Notes: generated by a model from the sequence alone, not told the origin. A stretch of DNA of 64,000 nucleotides from Diphasiastrum complanatum (GCA_029204225.1 CM055103.1:27206293-27270292); one strand, 5' to 3'. Counted from the stretch's first letter, positions 12,150 through 23,373 are shown. Numbers and translations: made by a program.

Positions 12150-13404
12150 AGGTATTCAAGTTATGATGGGGCCGAGGTGTGAGGAGGTGTCGTACTATAC
12201 CAACAGGGTTAATATAGATTTTATAGTAAATAATGTCGTTCCCACAGAGGATGACGTTAGAAAGTTATGTTTTTGGTACAATTATGGCAAGTGGTTTTGA
12301 GTGTTATTCTGGTTGTTGACAGACATTAAAAAGTAACCAATATTACTTATATTTGGGATGGGTAGTGTTAATAAATTCAGAACAACAATCTGGCCTCTAT
12401 CGAATTGGATGAAGCGCGTTCTACAAATGAGAGGTTATCAGAGTAGTATAGCGGTACTACACTCTGGCTGATTAAGGTGTCAACAGAGAATTGAGAATTG
12501 TTTGATGTATTCGCGACTGTGCAGACAGTTAATCGCATTCGTGAACTATTCGTTTCTAGACAGAAGTCCTCAACAACTAAAGTCCAACTTAATGGTTAAA
12601 TAACACAAAGAGTTTTAGAATATGCTAGAAACTTATGTCAATGCCAATCAGGAAGACAGATCAGAGACTTAATTTTTCAGAAAGAGATTGTCATCTCATA
12701 TGTATACATTCAACTTTATTCAATGATCATGCTAGACTGTACCAAAGATAGTCATTATTCGAGTGCCGACAAGAAAGTATTTGCAACAGATGAATAAGAT
12801 GGTTCTTTAAAGCATGCTTTACGGAAACACAGCAAACGACTGTAATGCACTAGAGCGTCTGTATGATCAGAGAGAAATTCATGAAATGCATTAGAGATTG
12901 CTAGCAGACTCCAGATCACTCACACTCAGCAGTGCGGAGAATAGAGATAAGAGAGAATAACTCACAGAACTCTATTCACTTCTTCAATCTCTTACATAAG
13001 CATAAACTCTTCTCTCTCGATGATCGAAACTGAAGTGCGAGATCAATATATGTTCTATGGGACGAACAAACACACCTTTGAAACAACAGGTGCGTCGCTC
13101 CCACGAAAGGGTCTAGTTAACAATTAGACTGAAAATACGTTCACCTATACCATAGGAGGTATGCTTAACTATGAGTTAAAGTTATTCTAGTTTATCATGT
13201 CTTTTCGTATCTAGTCGTTTTGTATGGATAACCTAATAAAGATTGTCCAATACAATGTCTTTTCCTTTAAAAGGTCTTGTCCTTAATTACAAGGCAAGTA
13301 CTTAGGAGATATATTCCCGAAAAATGACTTAGGCCTCTTCATGATTTATACTTAGTTGACAGAATCAACCTCTGGGAGGACTGCAGAATCTAAATTTTAA
13401 CATT
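12150..13404. other. no recognised gene
   Basis: This is noncoding sequence with no clear element signature. The copia-3 homology breaks off at its left edge, so the boundary may be a rearrangement junction. Confidence 0.4.
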
Positions 13405-13408
13405 ATGA

Positions 13409-13567
13409 GATATCAAATCAACGCGCAAGATGTTATAATCAGATCTACAATGAAAACAAGGGTGCATCAAACCGATATCAAAAAAATATATTTTGAATAT
13501 CGGACCAGCGTGCATGTTATGAAAAGAGACCAAACAATAATTACAAGGATGCGTCAAACCGATATTG
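13409..13567. repeat. two 71-bp modules with inverted ends, downstream side of H3-like gene
   Basis: Module 1 (13409-13479) runs from GATATCAAATCAACGCGC to GGTGCATCAAACCGATATC. Module 2 (13497-13567) runs from ATATCGGACCAGCGTGC to GATGCGTCAAACCGATATT. In each, the last ~18 bp are an imperfect reverse complement of the first ~18 bp, with about 35 bp between. They match five further modules between 15080 and 15980 in length and pattern. Here they lie 3' of the minus-strand H3-like gene. Confidence 0.75.
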
Positions 13568-13671
13568 ATAAATTTTTACCTCTGCATCAACTTTTTTTAG
13601 CTTCGTATATGCTTTTGCATTTGGTACTGGAAAGAGTTCCAATATTTTCTGTATATGGCTCCTGGCAATTT

Positions 13672-13692
13672 TGTGTGTGTGTGTGTGTGTAA
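13672..13692. repeat. (GT)n microsatellite
   Basis: A short GT dinucleotide run. Confidence 0.9.
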
Positions 13693-13720
13693 TAGAGTTC
13701 ATCTTTAAACAAACTGAATT

Positions 13721-15072
13721 TTACACACCCTCATCATTGACGTATAAGGACAATACATATAAGCTCCAATGATCACTGCAATCAGAAAACAATAAGTTAA
13801 TGAGAATCAATGTGAAATCAAAATTCATATGAAAAATTCAACATAATAAAACCTGAAAAAAAAAGATGCTTACTTTGTTATGTATGGCAACATGAGAATT
13901 GGAGTCCCCAGTCTGACGTATTGGAGCATATCATCGTGCAGAATTTTGAAATCAGGGAAATCAAATGTAGCCATGAATTGAAGGGGAAACAATGCTACAT
14001 CTATAAACAATGGGGTCTAGAAAAACTCCATCCAATACTGAATGGCCCCACCTCCTACATTGTCACCTAGAATTTTATCCCTACTTTCTAATTCACCTGT
14101 ATCTAAACTAGAAAGGGGGAGACCAGCATTGGTCTTTGGCATCCTAAAATTGTATCGAGGACCTAAACCTTTAAGATACGTGTTTAACAAATGGTCATAC
14201 TATACATATTGAGGAGTATTTACAAAGGCAAGTGCAGGGGGTGACGGAAGTAATACAGATAAACCAGAAAAAAAATTGTCTTTCAAAATGGATTCTACCT
14301 TTACATTAACAAAATCATCTAAATCATTTCCTAGAACAGGTGGAGGGGAACTAATATTTATGGGGGTAGGAGGAGGAGATTTATTAAGAGAGGAAGATTT
14401 GGGAGGAAAAGTTAAAGTTGGAGTTCTGGGAGGAGAAGAAAGAGACTTAGGAGGAGAATTGGGAGGAGAATGCCTAGAAGAAAGAATCTCATCCAACGGA
14501 GATGGCTTGGAAAAATCCCTCATTTTATTTGGAGGGTCAAGAGACCTCCTCTTCTTTGAAACACTCTCGTTTTGTATACGAATAACAAGCCGGGATGGTT
14601 GAGATTGCTTTCGTTTTGTCCTCCCTGAATCTTGTTTTGGAGGAGAGGAGGGAGCAGGTCTAAAGTATTCTGCAAATTTGTCATATGTGTCTCGAAACCT
14701 GAACACAATGTTGAAATCCTTGGGCATGATGGTCACCCTCTTGGCATGGACAGCTGCAACAATAGTATCAGAAAAAAATTTCACCTAGAAATCCTCATAT
14801 GCTGTGTGCAGCGTCTCAATTGCTGTTACCGTCCATCTCACATCTGCAGATAGACTTCTTATAACCTGCCTGATGGATCTCTGTATGTGAGCTTTCGAAA
14901 TCAGAAGATTATTTGTCTTCTGTAGCTTCCGAATATCCTTGAGCCAGGGTGGGTCTCTTCTTCTGCCCCTTGGCCTAGGAGGAGGTGGTGGTGGTTGTGG
15001 ACTTCCCTGTCCCGCTCCTGAGATTGATATTCCACCAAGGTGGCCTCGTGCAGTTTGCTTGGTGCACGCCAT
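13721..15072 (-). pseudogene. histone H3-fold / Pro-rich / Ulp1-like composite ORF
   Basis: One frame runs from ATG 15072 to 13874. A GT-AG intron (13776-13873) follows and a short exon ends at TAA 13721. The total is about 417 codons, broken only by three TAG codons (14785, 14200, 14017). Residues 1-10 read MACTKQTARG, an H3 tail start that keeps the TKQTAR core but has Gly at the K9 position. A PPPPPPRPRGRRR linker replaces the rest of the tail. The histone fold spans about residues 43-125 (WLKDIRKLQKTNNLLI, RWTVTAIETLHTAYEDF, HAKRVTIMPKDF). RW in loop 1, EDF and KDF recall plant CENH3; loop length and HAKRVTIMPKD recall canonical H3. A Pro/Ser-rich stretch rich in SPP and PPK words follows. 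The end (LLNTYLKG..., IQYWMEFF, ILMLPYIT then NDHWSLYVLSLY) resembles the His-containing block of Ulp1/C48 peptidases; Asp and Cys blocks are not seen. Function is unknown. Confidence 0.65.
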
Positions 15073-15079
15073 TACTGAC

Positions 15080-15245
15080 CAATATCGGATCAACGCGCGA
15101 AGAAGGTGAACCCAAGATGAGAAGTAGGGTAGAGCGCGTCGAATCGATACCTGAGCTCTACAATATCGATAGCTGGTAGCGGATGGGCACGCGAGAGTAA
15201 TTGTGGTTCGTAAGAAGTTTGTCTTGAGCGCGCTGTATCGCTATC
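15080..15245. repeat. two 71-bp modules at the H3-like gene start
   Basis: Module 3 (15080-15150) runs from CAATATCGGATCAACGCGC to GCGCGTCGAATCGATAC. Module 4 (about 15175-15245) runs from GGTAGCGGATGGGCACGC to GAGCGCGCTGTATCGCTATC. They begin 8 bp upstream of the ATG at 15072, so they occupy the expected 5' UTR and promoter of the minus-strand H3-like gene and could be cis-regulatory. Confidence 0.7.
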
Positions 15246-15617
15246 GCATGGATGTAGAGAACTGTAAGAACTTTAAAAAAAAAAATTCAGCGTCGTCTAT
15301 CAGTATATAGAAAATTTGAAATGATTGAAAACGTTGTGGGTTGGATGTCCAAGGTTTGAATTACGATAATGATTTCTCCGAGGCTTGTCAATTAACTCAA
15401 ACTGAATATTCATCTATCATCAAAATGATTAGTCAATATCGAATAAAACAAAATTAATTTTGTCTAAAGTATGGTCACATCTACAATTGAAGCTACAAAA
15501 GTATGGTCACATCTAAAATTTATTGCTGAAATTGACAATGTTAAGATATAAATATCTGACCTTTTTTATATCCAATCATTATAATTTCGTAAAATTCCAG
15601 CCGCCATTATTTCACCT
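15246..15617. other. AT-rich spacer between modules
   Basis: It lies upstream of the H3-like gene. The word AAGTATGGTCACATCTA.AATT occurs twice (about 15468 and 15500). No gene is seen. Confidence 0.4.
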
Positions 15618-15980
15618 AATAGCAAATCGACGCGCATATACTGCATGTGAAAACCAGAGATTCTATTCTCGTGCACTGATCCAATATTGGAAAATAATAT
15701 GAATGATCAAAGCTTGATTCAATATATTCTCCTTAGCTTTGGACAGAATGAAGAGTCTACCAAATCAAGCTTTGATCATGCAAAATACACTCCAATAATT
15801 TTGAAAATTGTCGAAAAACTTTGTTTCCTACAATAGCAAATCGACGCGCACAGTCCAAGTGAAAAAATTATTGTCTTTTCTAAAAGTGCGCTGATCCGAT
15901 ATTTCACCCGATAGCTAATCGATGTGCATATACAACATTTGAAAACCAGAGGTGCTATTCTCGTGCGCCGAACCGATATT
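15618..15980. repeat. three 71-72 bp modules with inverted ends
   Basis: Module 5 is 15618-15688, module 6 is 15832-15903 and module 7 is 15910-15980. Each opens near AATAGCAAATCGACGCGC and closes near GTGCGCTGATCCGATATT. Modules 5 and 7 also share the central text TGAAAACCAGAG..TCTATTCTC almost exactly. Module 7 ends exactly where copia-4 coding homology begins. Between modules 5 and 6 is a perfect 17-bp inverted repeat (15703-15719 and 15763-15779). Confidence 0.75.
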
Positions 15981-15981
15981 G

Positions 15982-18900
15982 TGACTTTCTATCATCTATG
16001 CTTCCTACCCAATCAGCGTCAACATAACCCTGCAACTTAGGTAAAACACTTTGTCTTTTGTAGATTAGGCCAAGGTTAGGTGTACCTTTCACATACCTCA
16101 AAATCCTTTTTGCAGCTTTCCAATGGTCCATAGTGGGTGATGACATGAATTGGCTAATCAAACTTACAACATAGCAGATATCAGGACGTGTAGTCATAAG
16201 ATATATCAAACTTTTAACTAGTTGATAAAATAGAGTAGCGTCAACATGTGCACTATCATCAATACGAGATAATTTCTTACCAGCTTCGCAAGGGGTGATG
16301 GAAGGTTTGCACTCTGTCATGTGAAATCTCTCCAATATCTCGCCCACATACTTGTTTTGACATAACCTGATATCACTACCAGTTTGCCATACTTTGACAC
16401 CCAAGCAATAGTGCATAAGATCTAAATCTGTCATCTCAAACTGCTTGCATAAGTTGGCTTTGATAGAACGAGTGAGGTTCTCATCATTGTCCGTGATAAT
16501 GATATCATCAACGTAAAGTACAATCAAGGCCATGTTGTCATCATTTGTAAGAACATAAAGGTTTGGATCTGAATTTATTCCTTTTAAACCCATAAGAAAG
16601 AAAGTAATTGTCAATGCGTCCATACCATGCGCGTGGCGCTTGCTTAAGGCCATAAAGTGCTTTGTGTAGTTTACATACCTTCTGTTCCTTTTGCCATGAA
16701 GCCCTGCAGTTGGACCATGTAAACTTCTTCCTCTAAGTCACCATTCAAAATGCGAACTTCACATCCATTTGATGGATCTTCCACCCAAAATGAGATGCTA
16801 AGGCAATGATAAGGCGTAGCATAGTCCACTTAGCCACTGGAGCAAATGTCTCTTCATAGTCAATTCCTTTGCTTTTCTCATAACCCTTCACTACTAGGCG
16901 TGCCTTATGCTTTTCTATCATGCCATCCGCATGAAACTTTGTTCTAAACACCCATTTGTTGTCAATGGGTTTCTTTCCAAGTGGTAGATCAACCAACTCC
17001 CATGTATCATGCCCGTGGATGGATTCTATTTCCTCTTCCATTGCCCTTTGCCATTCTTTGTGATCTTTTGCCTCATCCAAGGTTGATGGCTCTCGACACT
17101 TCAAAATGTCACTCATTAGGGCATAGTTCACATGATAACGATCGGGAGACTTCCTTTGTCGCGTTGATCTTCTCACTTCTTCTTGTGTGCTAGATCTTGG
17201 TTGATTTAGCTTTGCGTCCTTCATGATCTTTTCATACCATTTTGGTATCTTAGATTCAGGTGATACACTACGTGGAGAGTATGTATCCCAAGGAGTTTCT
17301 AAGTAATGTCTCTTACTTCCAACCGGTTTCTCCTTTATTGCTCCTATTGGCAAGTACCTCCCCCTAGGCTCTTGAATAGGTGGTGTCCTTTCATACTCGC
17401 CCTCTCGACTCTCGTCTTCATGTGCATCATCTTGTGGAGCATCTTCTTCATCTTCTTCCTCCAAAATTGTGGGAAGTCTTTTGATGCTTTCACCACTTGC
17501 ATGGTTTTCATCTTCATACCTATGCGTTTCATCAAAGATCGCATCTTTGCTAATGTGAATCTTGTTCATTACAGGATCAAAACACCTGTATGCCTTCGTC
17601 CTCTCATCATAACCGACTAAGATACACTTGATTGCTTTGGCATCAAGTTTCTTTGGCTCCTTCTTTGGCACATGTACATAGGCCTTACATCCAATGACAC
17701 AAAACTTGTCGATTTTTTGCTTTTATTCTTGTAAATGCTTCTTCGGGAGTCACATTTGGAACCACAACTATAGGGCTCCTGTTTTGCAAGAACGTTGCCG
17801 CACTGCACGCTTACGATCAAAGTGAATCGGTCAATCCCATTTGCTTCATCATGGAACGTGCACTCTCCATAATAGTCCTGTTTTTCCTTTCAGCTACACC
17901 ATTACTATGCGGCGTGTGTGATTGTGTGAATTGTCTTTTGATGCCATGTTCTTTGCAAAAGTCCTCAAAATCATCAGATTTGTATTCGCCCTCTCTATCA
18001 GATCTTAGCACTTTGATGCGTGCATCCAGTTGGTTCTCTACCAAAGTCTTGAACTCCTTGAAGCGAGCAAAAGCGTCAGCCTTTCTCTTCAAGAAATAAA
18101 TCCATGTCCTCCTAGAGTAATCATCTACGAAAGTCATAAAATAATATGCTTTTCCCAACGACATGGTCTTCCTTGGGCCGCACAGGTCTCTGTGAATGAG
18201 TTCCAGCGATTTCTTAGCTCTTGCAGCTCCACCTTTCTTGAATGTCTCCCTGTGATGCTTTTCCATGACGCATCCTTCACATATCGAATGATGATCATCC
18301 TACAATGTCGGTAACCCTATTACCATCTTCAGCTTCGCCATTAATCTCAAGCTCTTATAGTTCAAATGACCAAGTCTTCTATGCCACAAATCAAATTGAG
18401 ATGCTGTTGAGATAGCCAAACCATATTCTCCTAGTTTTGCAGCATCCAATTTATAAAGGCTACAATTACTATCTCTATAACACTTCACCACCACTTTATG
18501 ATTGTGGTTCATATCCCTCATAAGGCATCCACCCTTGACAAATTCAACCTTAAGATGTTGATTTGCCATTACACCAACAGAAAGCAAACTCTTTTTGAGT
18601 CCAGGAACATAAAGCACATTAGGGATGTTCTTGATTTTACCATCAGAAAATTGTACAAGTACATTGCCCACACCCTGTATTTGACATTCCTCCCCATTGG
18701 CTTGAGTGACCTTATCCCCATCATGGATTGGTGAGAATTTCTCAAACCAATCATGTTTCCCGGTCATATGCCTTGTGGCGCCTGAATCTATGAACCATAT
18801 GGCACCATCATCAACTTGGGATGCCAATGCCGATGAGAAGACACTTGTCTCGTCATCTTCTCCATCATCTTCGGTAATGTTTCCTTGTCGAGTCACTTTT

Positions 18901-19412
18901 TTCGACTTCATGTCCGCTTTCTTCTTGTAACACTCGCGTGCCCAATGACCCAGTTTGTGGCAATAGTAACATTTGTCGTTCTTCTTCTTTTTCCCTTTTG
19001 ATGACGACTCTCCCTCGTCATCATCATCCTTGGTTTTCTTAGGAATCCTTTTCCATCCTTTCTGCTTGCCTTTAGCAAGCAAGGCTTGATCCTTATGTGG
19101 GGTTTGCCTTGACTTCACCACTTCGCGATGCTGCTCTTATTGCAACATGATTCCGTGGAAGTCTTCAAAAGTAGGTAACCTCTCCCTCGAAGCAATGTCG
19201 CTCACAAACATCTGTAGCCCTTTCGAGACACCGCTCATTGTGGTATGTACCAATTCAACGTCCCTAATTGGTTCTCCAATTGCCACAAGTTGATCTCTCA
19301 GCTCCTTTATTCTGGTGAAGAAAGATCCCACTGATTCACTTTCTTCCATCCTTACTGCGTTCGATCTCGACTTCAAGAACATGGCTTGCATTAGGGCCCT
19401 TTTTGGACTCAA
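15982..19412 (-). pseudogene. near full-length Ty1/copia polyprotein remnant (copia-4)
   Basis: Reading down the minus strand: gag C-terminal part (19412-19137), intact zinc knuckle CYYCHKLGHWAREC (about 18930-18975), protease WFIDSGATRHM (about 18770-18800), gag-pre-integrase LWHRRLGHLNY with CEGC after a stop at 18300, integrase core (DLCGP, FVDDYSRRTW, SDREGEYKSDDF, NGVAERKNRT; about 18220-17830), post-integrase and RT (17671-16745, ending HQMDVKF), and then YVDDIII near 16500. RNase H (GYVDADWVGSIDDRKS) stops at 15982. Lesions include a stop at 19137, the stop at 18300, and breaks near 17817 and 16745. The gag start, both LTRs and the RNase H tail are missing. The 3' truncation coincides with the edge of the 71-bp module array. 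Confidence 0.88.
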
Positions 19413-19420
19413 AAAGGGCC
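19395..19420. repeat. perfect 11-bp inverted repeat
   Basis: GGCCCTTTTTG and CAAAAAGGGCC flank a 4-base loop (GACT). The structure lies at the truncated 5' edge of copia-4. Confidence 0.7.
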
Positions 19421-19759
19421 TCTTCCTTGCCTAAACAAGTTTTCTAATCATAATTAATCTAGTGCTAATCAATCCTACGTGGCACCTTTACCTTGGGTTA
19501 CCATACAAGGTGAGCAAGAGTTAAGGCCTAAATGTAGGTCTCATTTTCATAGACTATTGTAGGTTATTTGCATAGACTATAATAGGCAACTAATAGGTAA
19601 GTTACAAATTACAACTAGAGTAGGGTTAGTATAGGACGACCTTTCATTGTCCTAACTACAATAGGACCCTAGGGATGGAAACTAGTATATGCCTAATAAA
19701 GCTTATATCATGGTTAGTTCACATTGAACTTTGACACCATTTGATTAAGGTATATTGTA
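19421..19759. other. no gene; upstream of the 19.8-kb gene
   Basis: AT-rich noncoding sequence between copia-4 and the plus-strand gene at 19760. It would hold that gene's promoter, but I recognise no clear element. Confidence 0.35.
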
Positions 19760-21833
19760 ATGTTCTACATAGATTCTTTTGGAAAATTTGACATCTTCAA
19801 GATGACAACCAAATATCACTTACATGTGAAGTTAGAGAAGGATTATGCGACCACCAAAGCTGCATGGAGTGTTAACTTAAATCCGTATGACATGCATTGT
19901 TGGAGATTAGAAGGAAAAAAACATATTGACCTATGGGTAAGAAGTGATTTATACCCTCATAATCCACTGGTAGATGCTCCTCCTAAATTTTATGATGTAC
20001 ATAGTTTGTTAAGGTTCGTTGGGGATGGTCGGAATGAACTGCTTGGCTATTGTCAAGCAATGGATTCTCGAAGAATCCAAGCTGAGACATTGGTAAATAC
20101 GGCAAACATTCATATATTGAGTATGAATGACAATTTAAAGTCATTGCATGGAATAAATATGAAATTGGAGCAGGAGATAAATGGTTTGAAAATAGAGCTT
20201 GCCAGTTCTGTCGAAAAAATTGAAGAAGTATATTTCAGAGGACAATATATGGCTTACAACGAAAGCGTAGAGTCTCGATGGATCAGCAAGCAGAAAATGA
20301 AAACACTAAGAGACACAAACTAGAAGCTTTGGCACCAGGTGGTGGTGCCAAAAAAAGACGTTTGAGGGACACAAAAGAGTTCTTGAAAAAGATGGTTGGA
20401 AAAGATTTTATTGCCGGAAAATATATGAAACATTTTTTGAAGGGTAAATATTTGATTAAGATTGTGGAAGATGAAACACGTGATTCAATTCGCTTGAGAA
20501 TTGCAAAAAAGCTAGTCGACAAGTTCAAGCCAAATCCAAATGTTAAAGAGATGGTGTACGCATGTGACCAAGGAGGTGCGAGTCGCAAGGGGTATAGAGC
20601 TTTGAAGAAGTATATGAAACGCTCTGACAAAAATGGGTTAAAACGCCATCAAATAATACCTACTTATAAACTTATTGAATCCGCCAAACGAGAATGCAAT
20701 TCGATTTTGCTCTCTGAATTAGGAGAGTTTCAACATATTGAGGGTTCTTTTACAGTAACCAATAAGAAGAAAGGACCTCCGACATGTTTTCATTATCATC
20801 AAGGCAATAATATATTCTTAGATCTGGAAAAGGTCCAAGCGATGATGATCCGACATTACGAAGTTAAAACAAATGGTAAGAACATTTATTGTGGATTTCA
20901 GTTTTCAATTGTATGCTTTTCTTCAACTAATATGTTTTCGTAATGAAATTTTTGTTTTATAGATTGCGGAGGTAAAGTTATATTTGTTATTAAGTTGGAC
21001 GAAGCAAAAATCGTAAAAGGGCGTAAACTTGAACGTGTCACAATCACCTTGATGAATCGTGAATTGCAACAGTTTGGCGGAAGTTATTGTAAAGAATTTA
21101 GCGTGCAATCCGAAAATCACATATGGTGGATAGCTGCATTTGAAGTTCCTAAGGAGTCTCACGACGTACTGGAGTGGGTATTTAAAAAATGTAGTATATC
21201 TAAGATAATACATGCACAAAATGAAGGCAAATTGCTCAATGTTGAAGGAGAAAGCTTTGCTGTAGAATGGCACCCAGCTGCTGATTTGAAGACTTTGAAA
21301 TGCATGTACGGTTGTGGTCTCATTGCAAATGCAAAGAATTTTTGTATATATTGTATGTTTGAATCTGGACGGAACAAAAGTATTTTGAATTGCAACCAAC
21401 GTCTTGCACAAATAGCCACAATCTAGACAAAGCTTGAAGTCCTGTGTTAAACATTCCTCTCGAAAGAGTCCATTTTTGCACAATGCATGGTGAATTACGA
21501 ATACTGGACAAATTATTATTTTTGCATTGTTGTTACGCATGGAACATGCAGCCCAAATCAAGAGCAGATGTTAACATTAGAAATCTAGAGATAATTTTAT
21601 TCGATATGGGATTGCACGGGGGCCACGTGAGTAATAATGACCTACAATTTTTGGCTTACCAGGCCACCCGCCACTCTTTTGCCAAATTGAAAGCCAAACT
21701 GGCGTCGCTTTCCGAAATGCTTCTCGTCACCAACTACCAACTACCTGTCCAGTGGAATGGTGAAATCACTTCTGGCGTGTTCCGAACACTTTCTCCGCGG
21801 CAATCACTCTGTTTTGGTGTACCGTACTTGTAG
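19760..21833 (+). pseudogene. unrecognised, probably mobile-element-encoded protein
   Basis: Three consecutive open segments appear to be one gene. Segment 1 (19760-20321) ends in a predicted coiled coil (about 20100-20260). Near 20278 the frame shifts to segment 2 (to 20875), which has a basic stretch GGGAKKRRLRD, KEMVYACDQGGASRKGY and a C-F-H-Y-H cluster (PPTCFHYHQGNN). A good GT-AG intron (20876-20962) joins it to NDCGGKVIFVIKLDEAKI, ENHIWWIAAFEVP, VEWHPAADLKTLKCMYGCG and CIYCM. This stops at 21424 and resumes in another frame with LERVHFCTMHGELRILDKLL and GLHGGHV (21444 on). Clustered Cys/His pairs followed by an H..LRI.DKLL block look transposase-like. I cannot assign a family. Two frame breaks suggest decay. 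Confidence 0.5.
20876..20962 (+). other. predicted intron, 87 bp
   Basis: The donor AATG|GTAAGA and acceptor TTTTATAG|ATTG join two frames of the gene above so that the codon reads through (N-D-C-G-G-K). Confidence 0.6.
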
Positions 21834-22812
21834 GTACAGTCAGGGTGCCCTTTGTTTGGAGGCTATAGCCTTTCGTTTGGCTAAAATAGGCTAAAGGAGG
21901 TGAAAATAAGGGCAATTTGGGTTTTTGAACTGTTTCTTCAGTGTGAAGAAACTTCACCCTTCAAAAACTTGGGACCCAGCAATTTTTTCAGTTTGAAGAT
22001 TTTTAATGAAGTTGCAATGCACTTTGCACTTCAGACCCCTTTAGGATTTTTCACATCAATCCAACGGATCCTTTAGATCCAACGACCCACCTGACGTGCA
22101 ATAACCATCGTCGATCTGTGTGACTCGAGATCGGATGCCTTTCCACGCCTTTGCGCGTTGATCAAGGGCCTTTGAGGCACCAAGCATTTTGGGTCGCTAA
22201 CAAGCTAGCTGAACTGGGCGCGCGAGGTCCCGCGACCTCTCCTCCTCTTCTCTCTCTTCACGATGGATCTTCCTCTCTCTTCACAAGCTATGGCTGCTAC
22301 CTGTGGATCGATCTAGCTGTTCTCTTTCTCCACGGCCAGTCGCGGCCTCCTTGCTGCTAGGTCGCACTACCAGGGCGCCCATCCTCAACAACTTACAGCT
22401 CTAAAAAAGTCCTCCTACAAGGAGATATCCACGATTTTGCACTTTGAAACCCTAGCAGCTTTGAAGAGAAGGATATATTGGGATTTACTCAGGATTTCCC
22501 TGAGCTTTCACTAGCAGTTCCTATCTGGCTGAGGTCGCCCTACAGCAGGCAATGTTCTGCTCCAAACCGCTCTTCAAACGGTGTTCGATTGGGTTCAAGC
22601 CAATCACACATGCCAAGAAACCCTTCAGAAGATTTTTCAGCTTCACTTTTTGCTTGCCCTCTGATTCAGCTGACAATCCCCTACATCTGAATCTTCTTAC
22701 AGTTTTGAGCTATTCCACGAATCTCCACAGACTCGATTTTGTGCTTCCTAGCCAACAAACCGTCGTGAATTTGCAGCTCTCTGTTCTTGTCCGGTGATTT
22801 AGGCCACTAGGG
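21834..22812 (-). other. leader-like noncoding region of copia-5; dispersed repeat at its left
   Basis: Read on the minus strand, this follows the primer-binding site at 22813-22826 and has no coding homology. It resembles an LTR-element leader or a non-autonomous internal region. Positions 21900-22090 match the inverted dispersed repeat at 3430-3635. Confidence 0.4.
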
Positions 22813-22826
22813 GGCTCTGATACCAA
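22813..22826 (-). other. primer-binding site of copia-5
   Basis: The minus strand reads TTGGTATCAGAGCC, the initiator tRNA-Met complement, directly after the LTR-like segment. Confidence 0.7.
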
Positions 22827-23077
22827 GTTAAGAAAACACAGTTTAAACACCCGACCGGATCAATCACCACAGCACAACGTCAAGTGCAACAAGACAAGAC
22901 AACATAATTGCTCTCCACAAACTGTATATTCAACTGATAAGTAAGTACAAAGATAAGTTGCTTAAAAGCACTCCAAGGGCTCGTAAAAGAAAGATGGCCC
23001 GATAACTCTAGAACTAAGCACACGTGGTGCCGTCGAAATAAGAAAGCACTGTATAAGTCGATCGTTGCTATTTTAAC
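22827..23077 (-). repeat. LTR-like segment of copia-5 (~250 bp)
   Basis: On the minus strand it opens GTTAAAATAGC and closes TTTTCTTAAC against the primer-binding site. Its outer edge cuts the Helitron helicase directly after the conserved FSHGQ motif, so it is a younger insertion into the Helitron. Termini are not canonical TG...CA and the exact limits are uncertain. Confidence 0.5.
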
Positions 23078-23373
23078 TGCTGCCCATGACTAAACACAGG
23101 CCGAGGCAAATACAATCCATTCGTGTCCATAGTTTCCCCCTGTGCTTTGTTTATTGTCATGGCAAATGCTGCTCTGATAGAAAACTGGACTCTCTGCAAT
23201 TCAAACAATATGTTCAAATCGCTTGGCACTATAGAGATACCTGGAATAAGGACTCTAGAGTGCAAACGTCACCTGGAAGCTACTCAACAACCCTTGCATT
23301 GATCTCATCCACATCTTTGTTCAATGGAGTCAATATTGCACGACAAAAACTCAACATCCTTAAAACGTCGTGC
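23078..23373 (-). pseudogene. Helitron helicase C-terminal block
   Basis: The minus strand encodes CRAILTPLNKDVDEINARV and, after a stop and frameshift, LQRVQFSIRAAFAMTINKAQG then GLYLPRPVFSHGQ. These are the last conserved motifs of Helitron PIF1-like helicases. This is the part missing from the plus-strand Helitron at 6655-8952. It is bounded by the copia-3-type LTR at 23374 and by the copia-5 LTR-like segment at 23077. Confidence 0.82.

Noticed and set aside
14017-14787. TAG-only stops as evidence of a changed genetic code
   Set aside because: The host genes and chromoviruses in the window read normally with the standard code, and three sites in one decayed frame are too few.
13721-15072. 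Canonical histone H3 gene
   Set aside because: The tail lysines after K4 are missing, the linker is Pro-rich, and the protein extends nearly 300 residues past the fold with three in-frame TAG codons.
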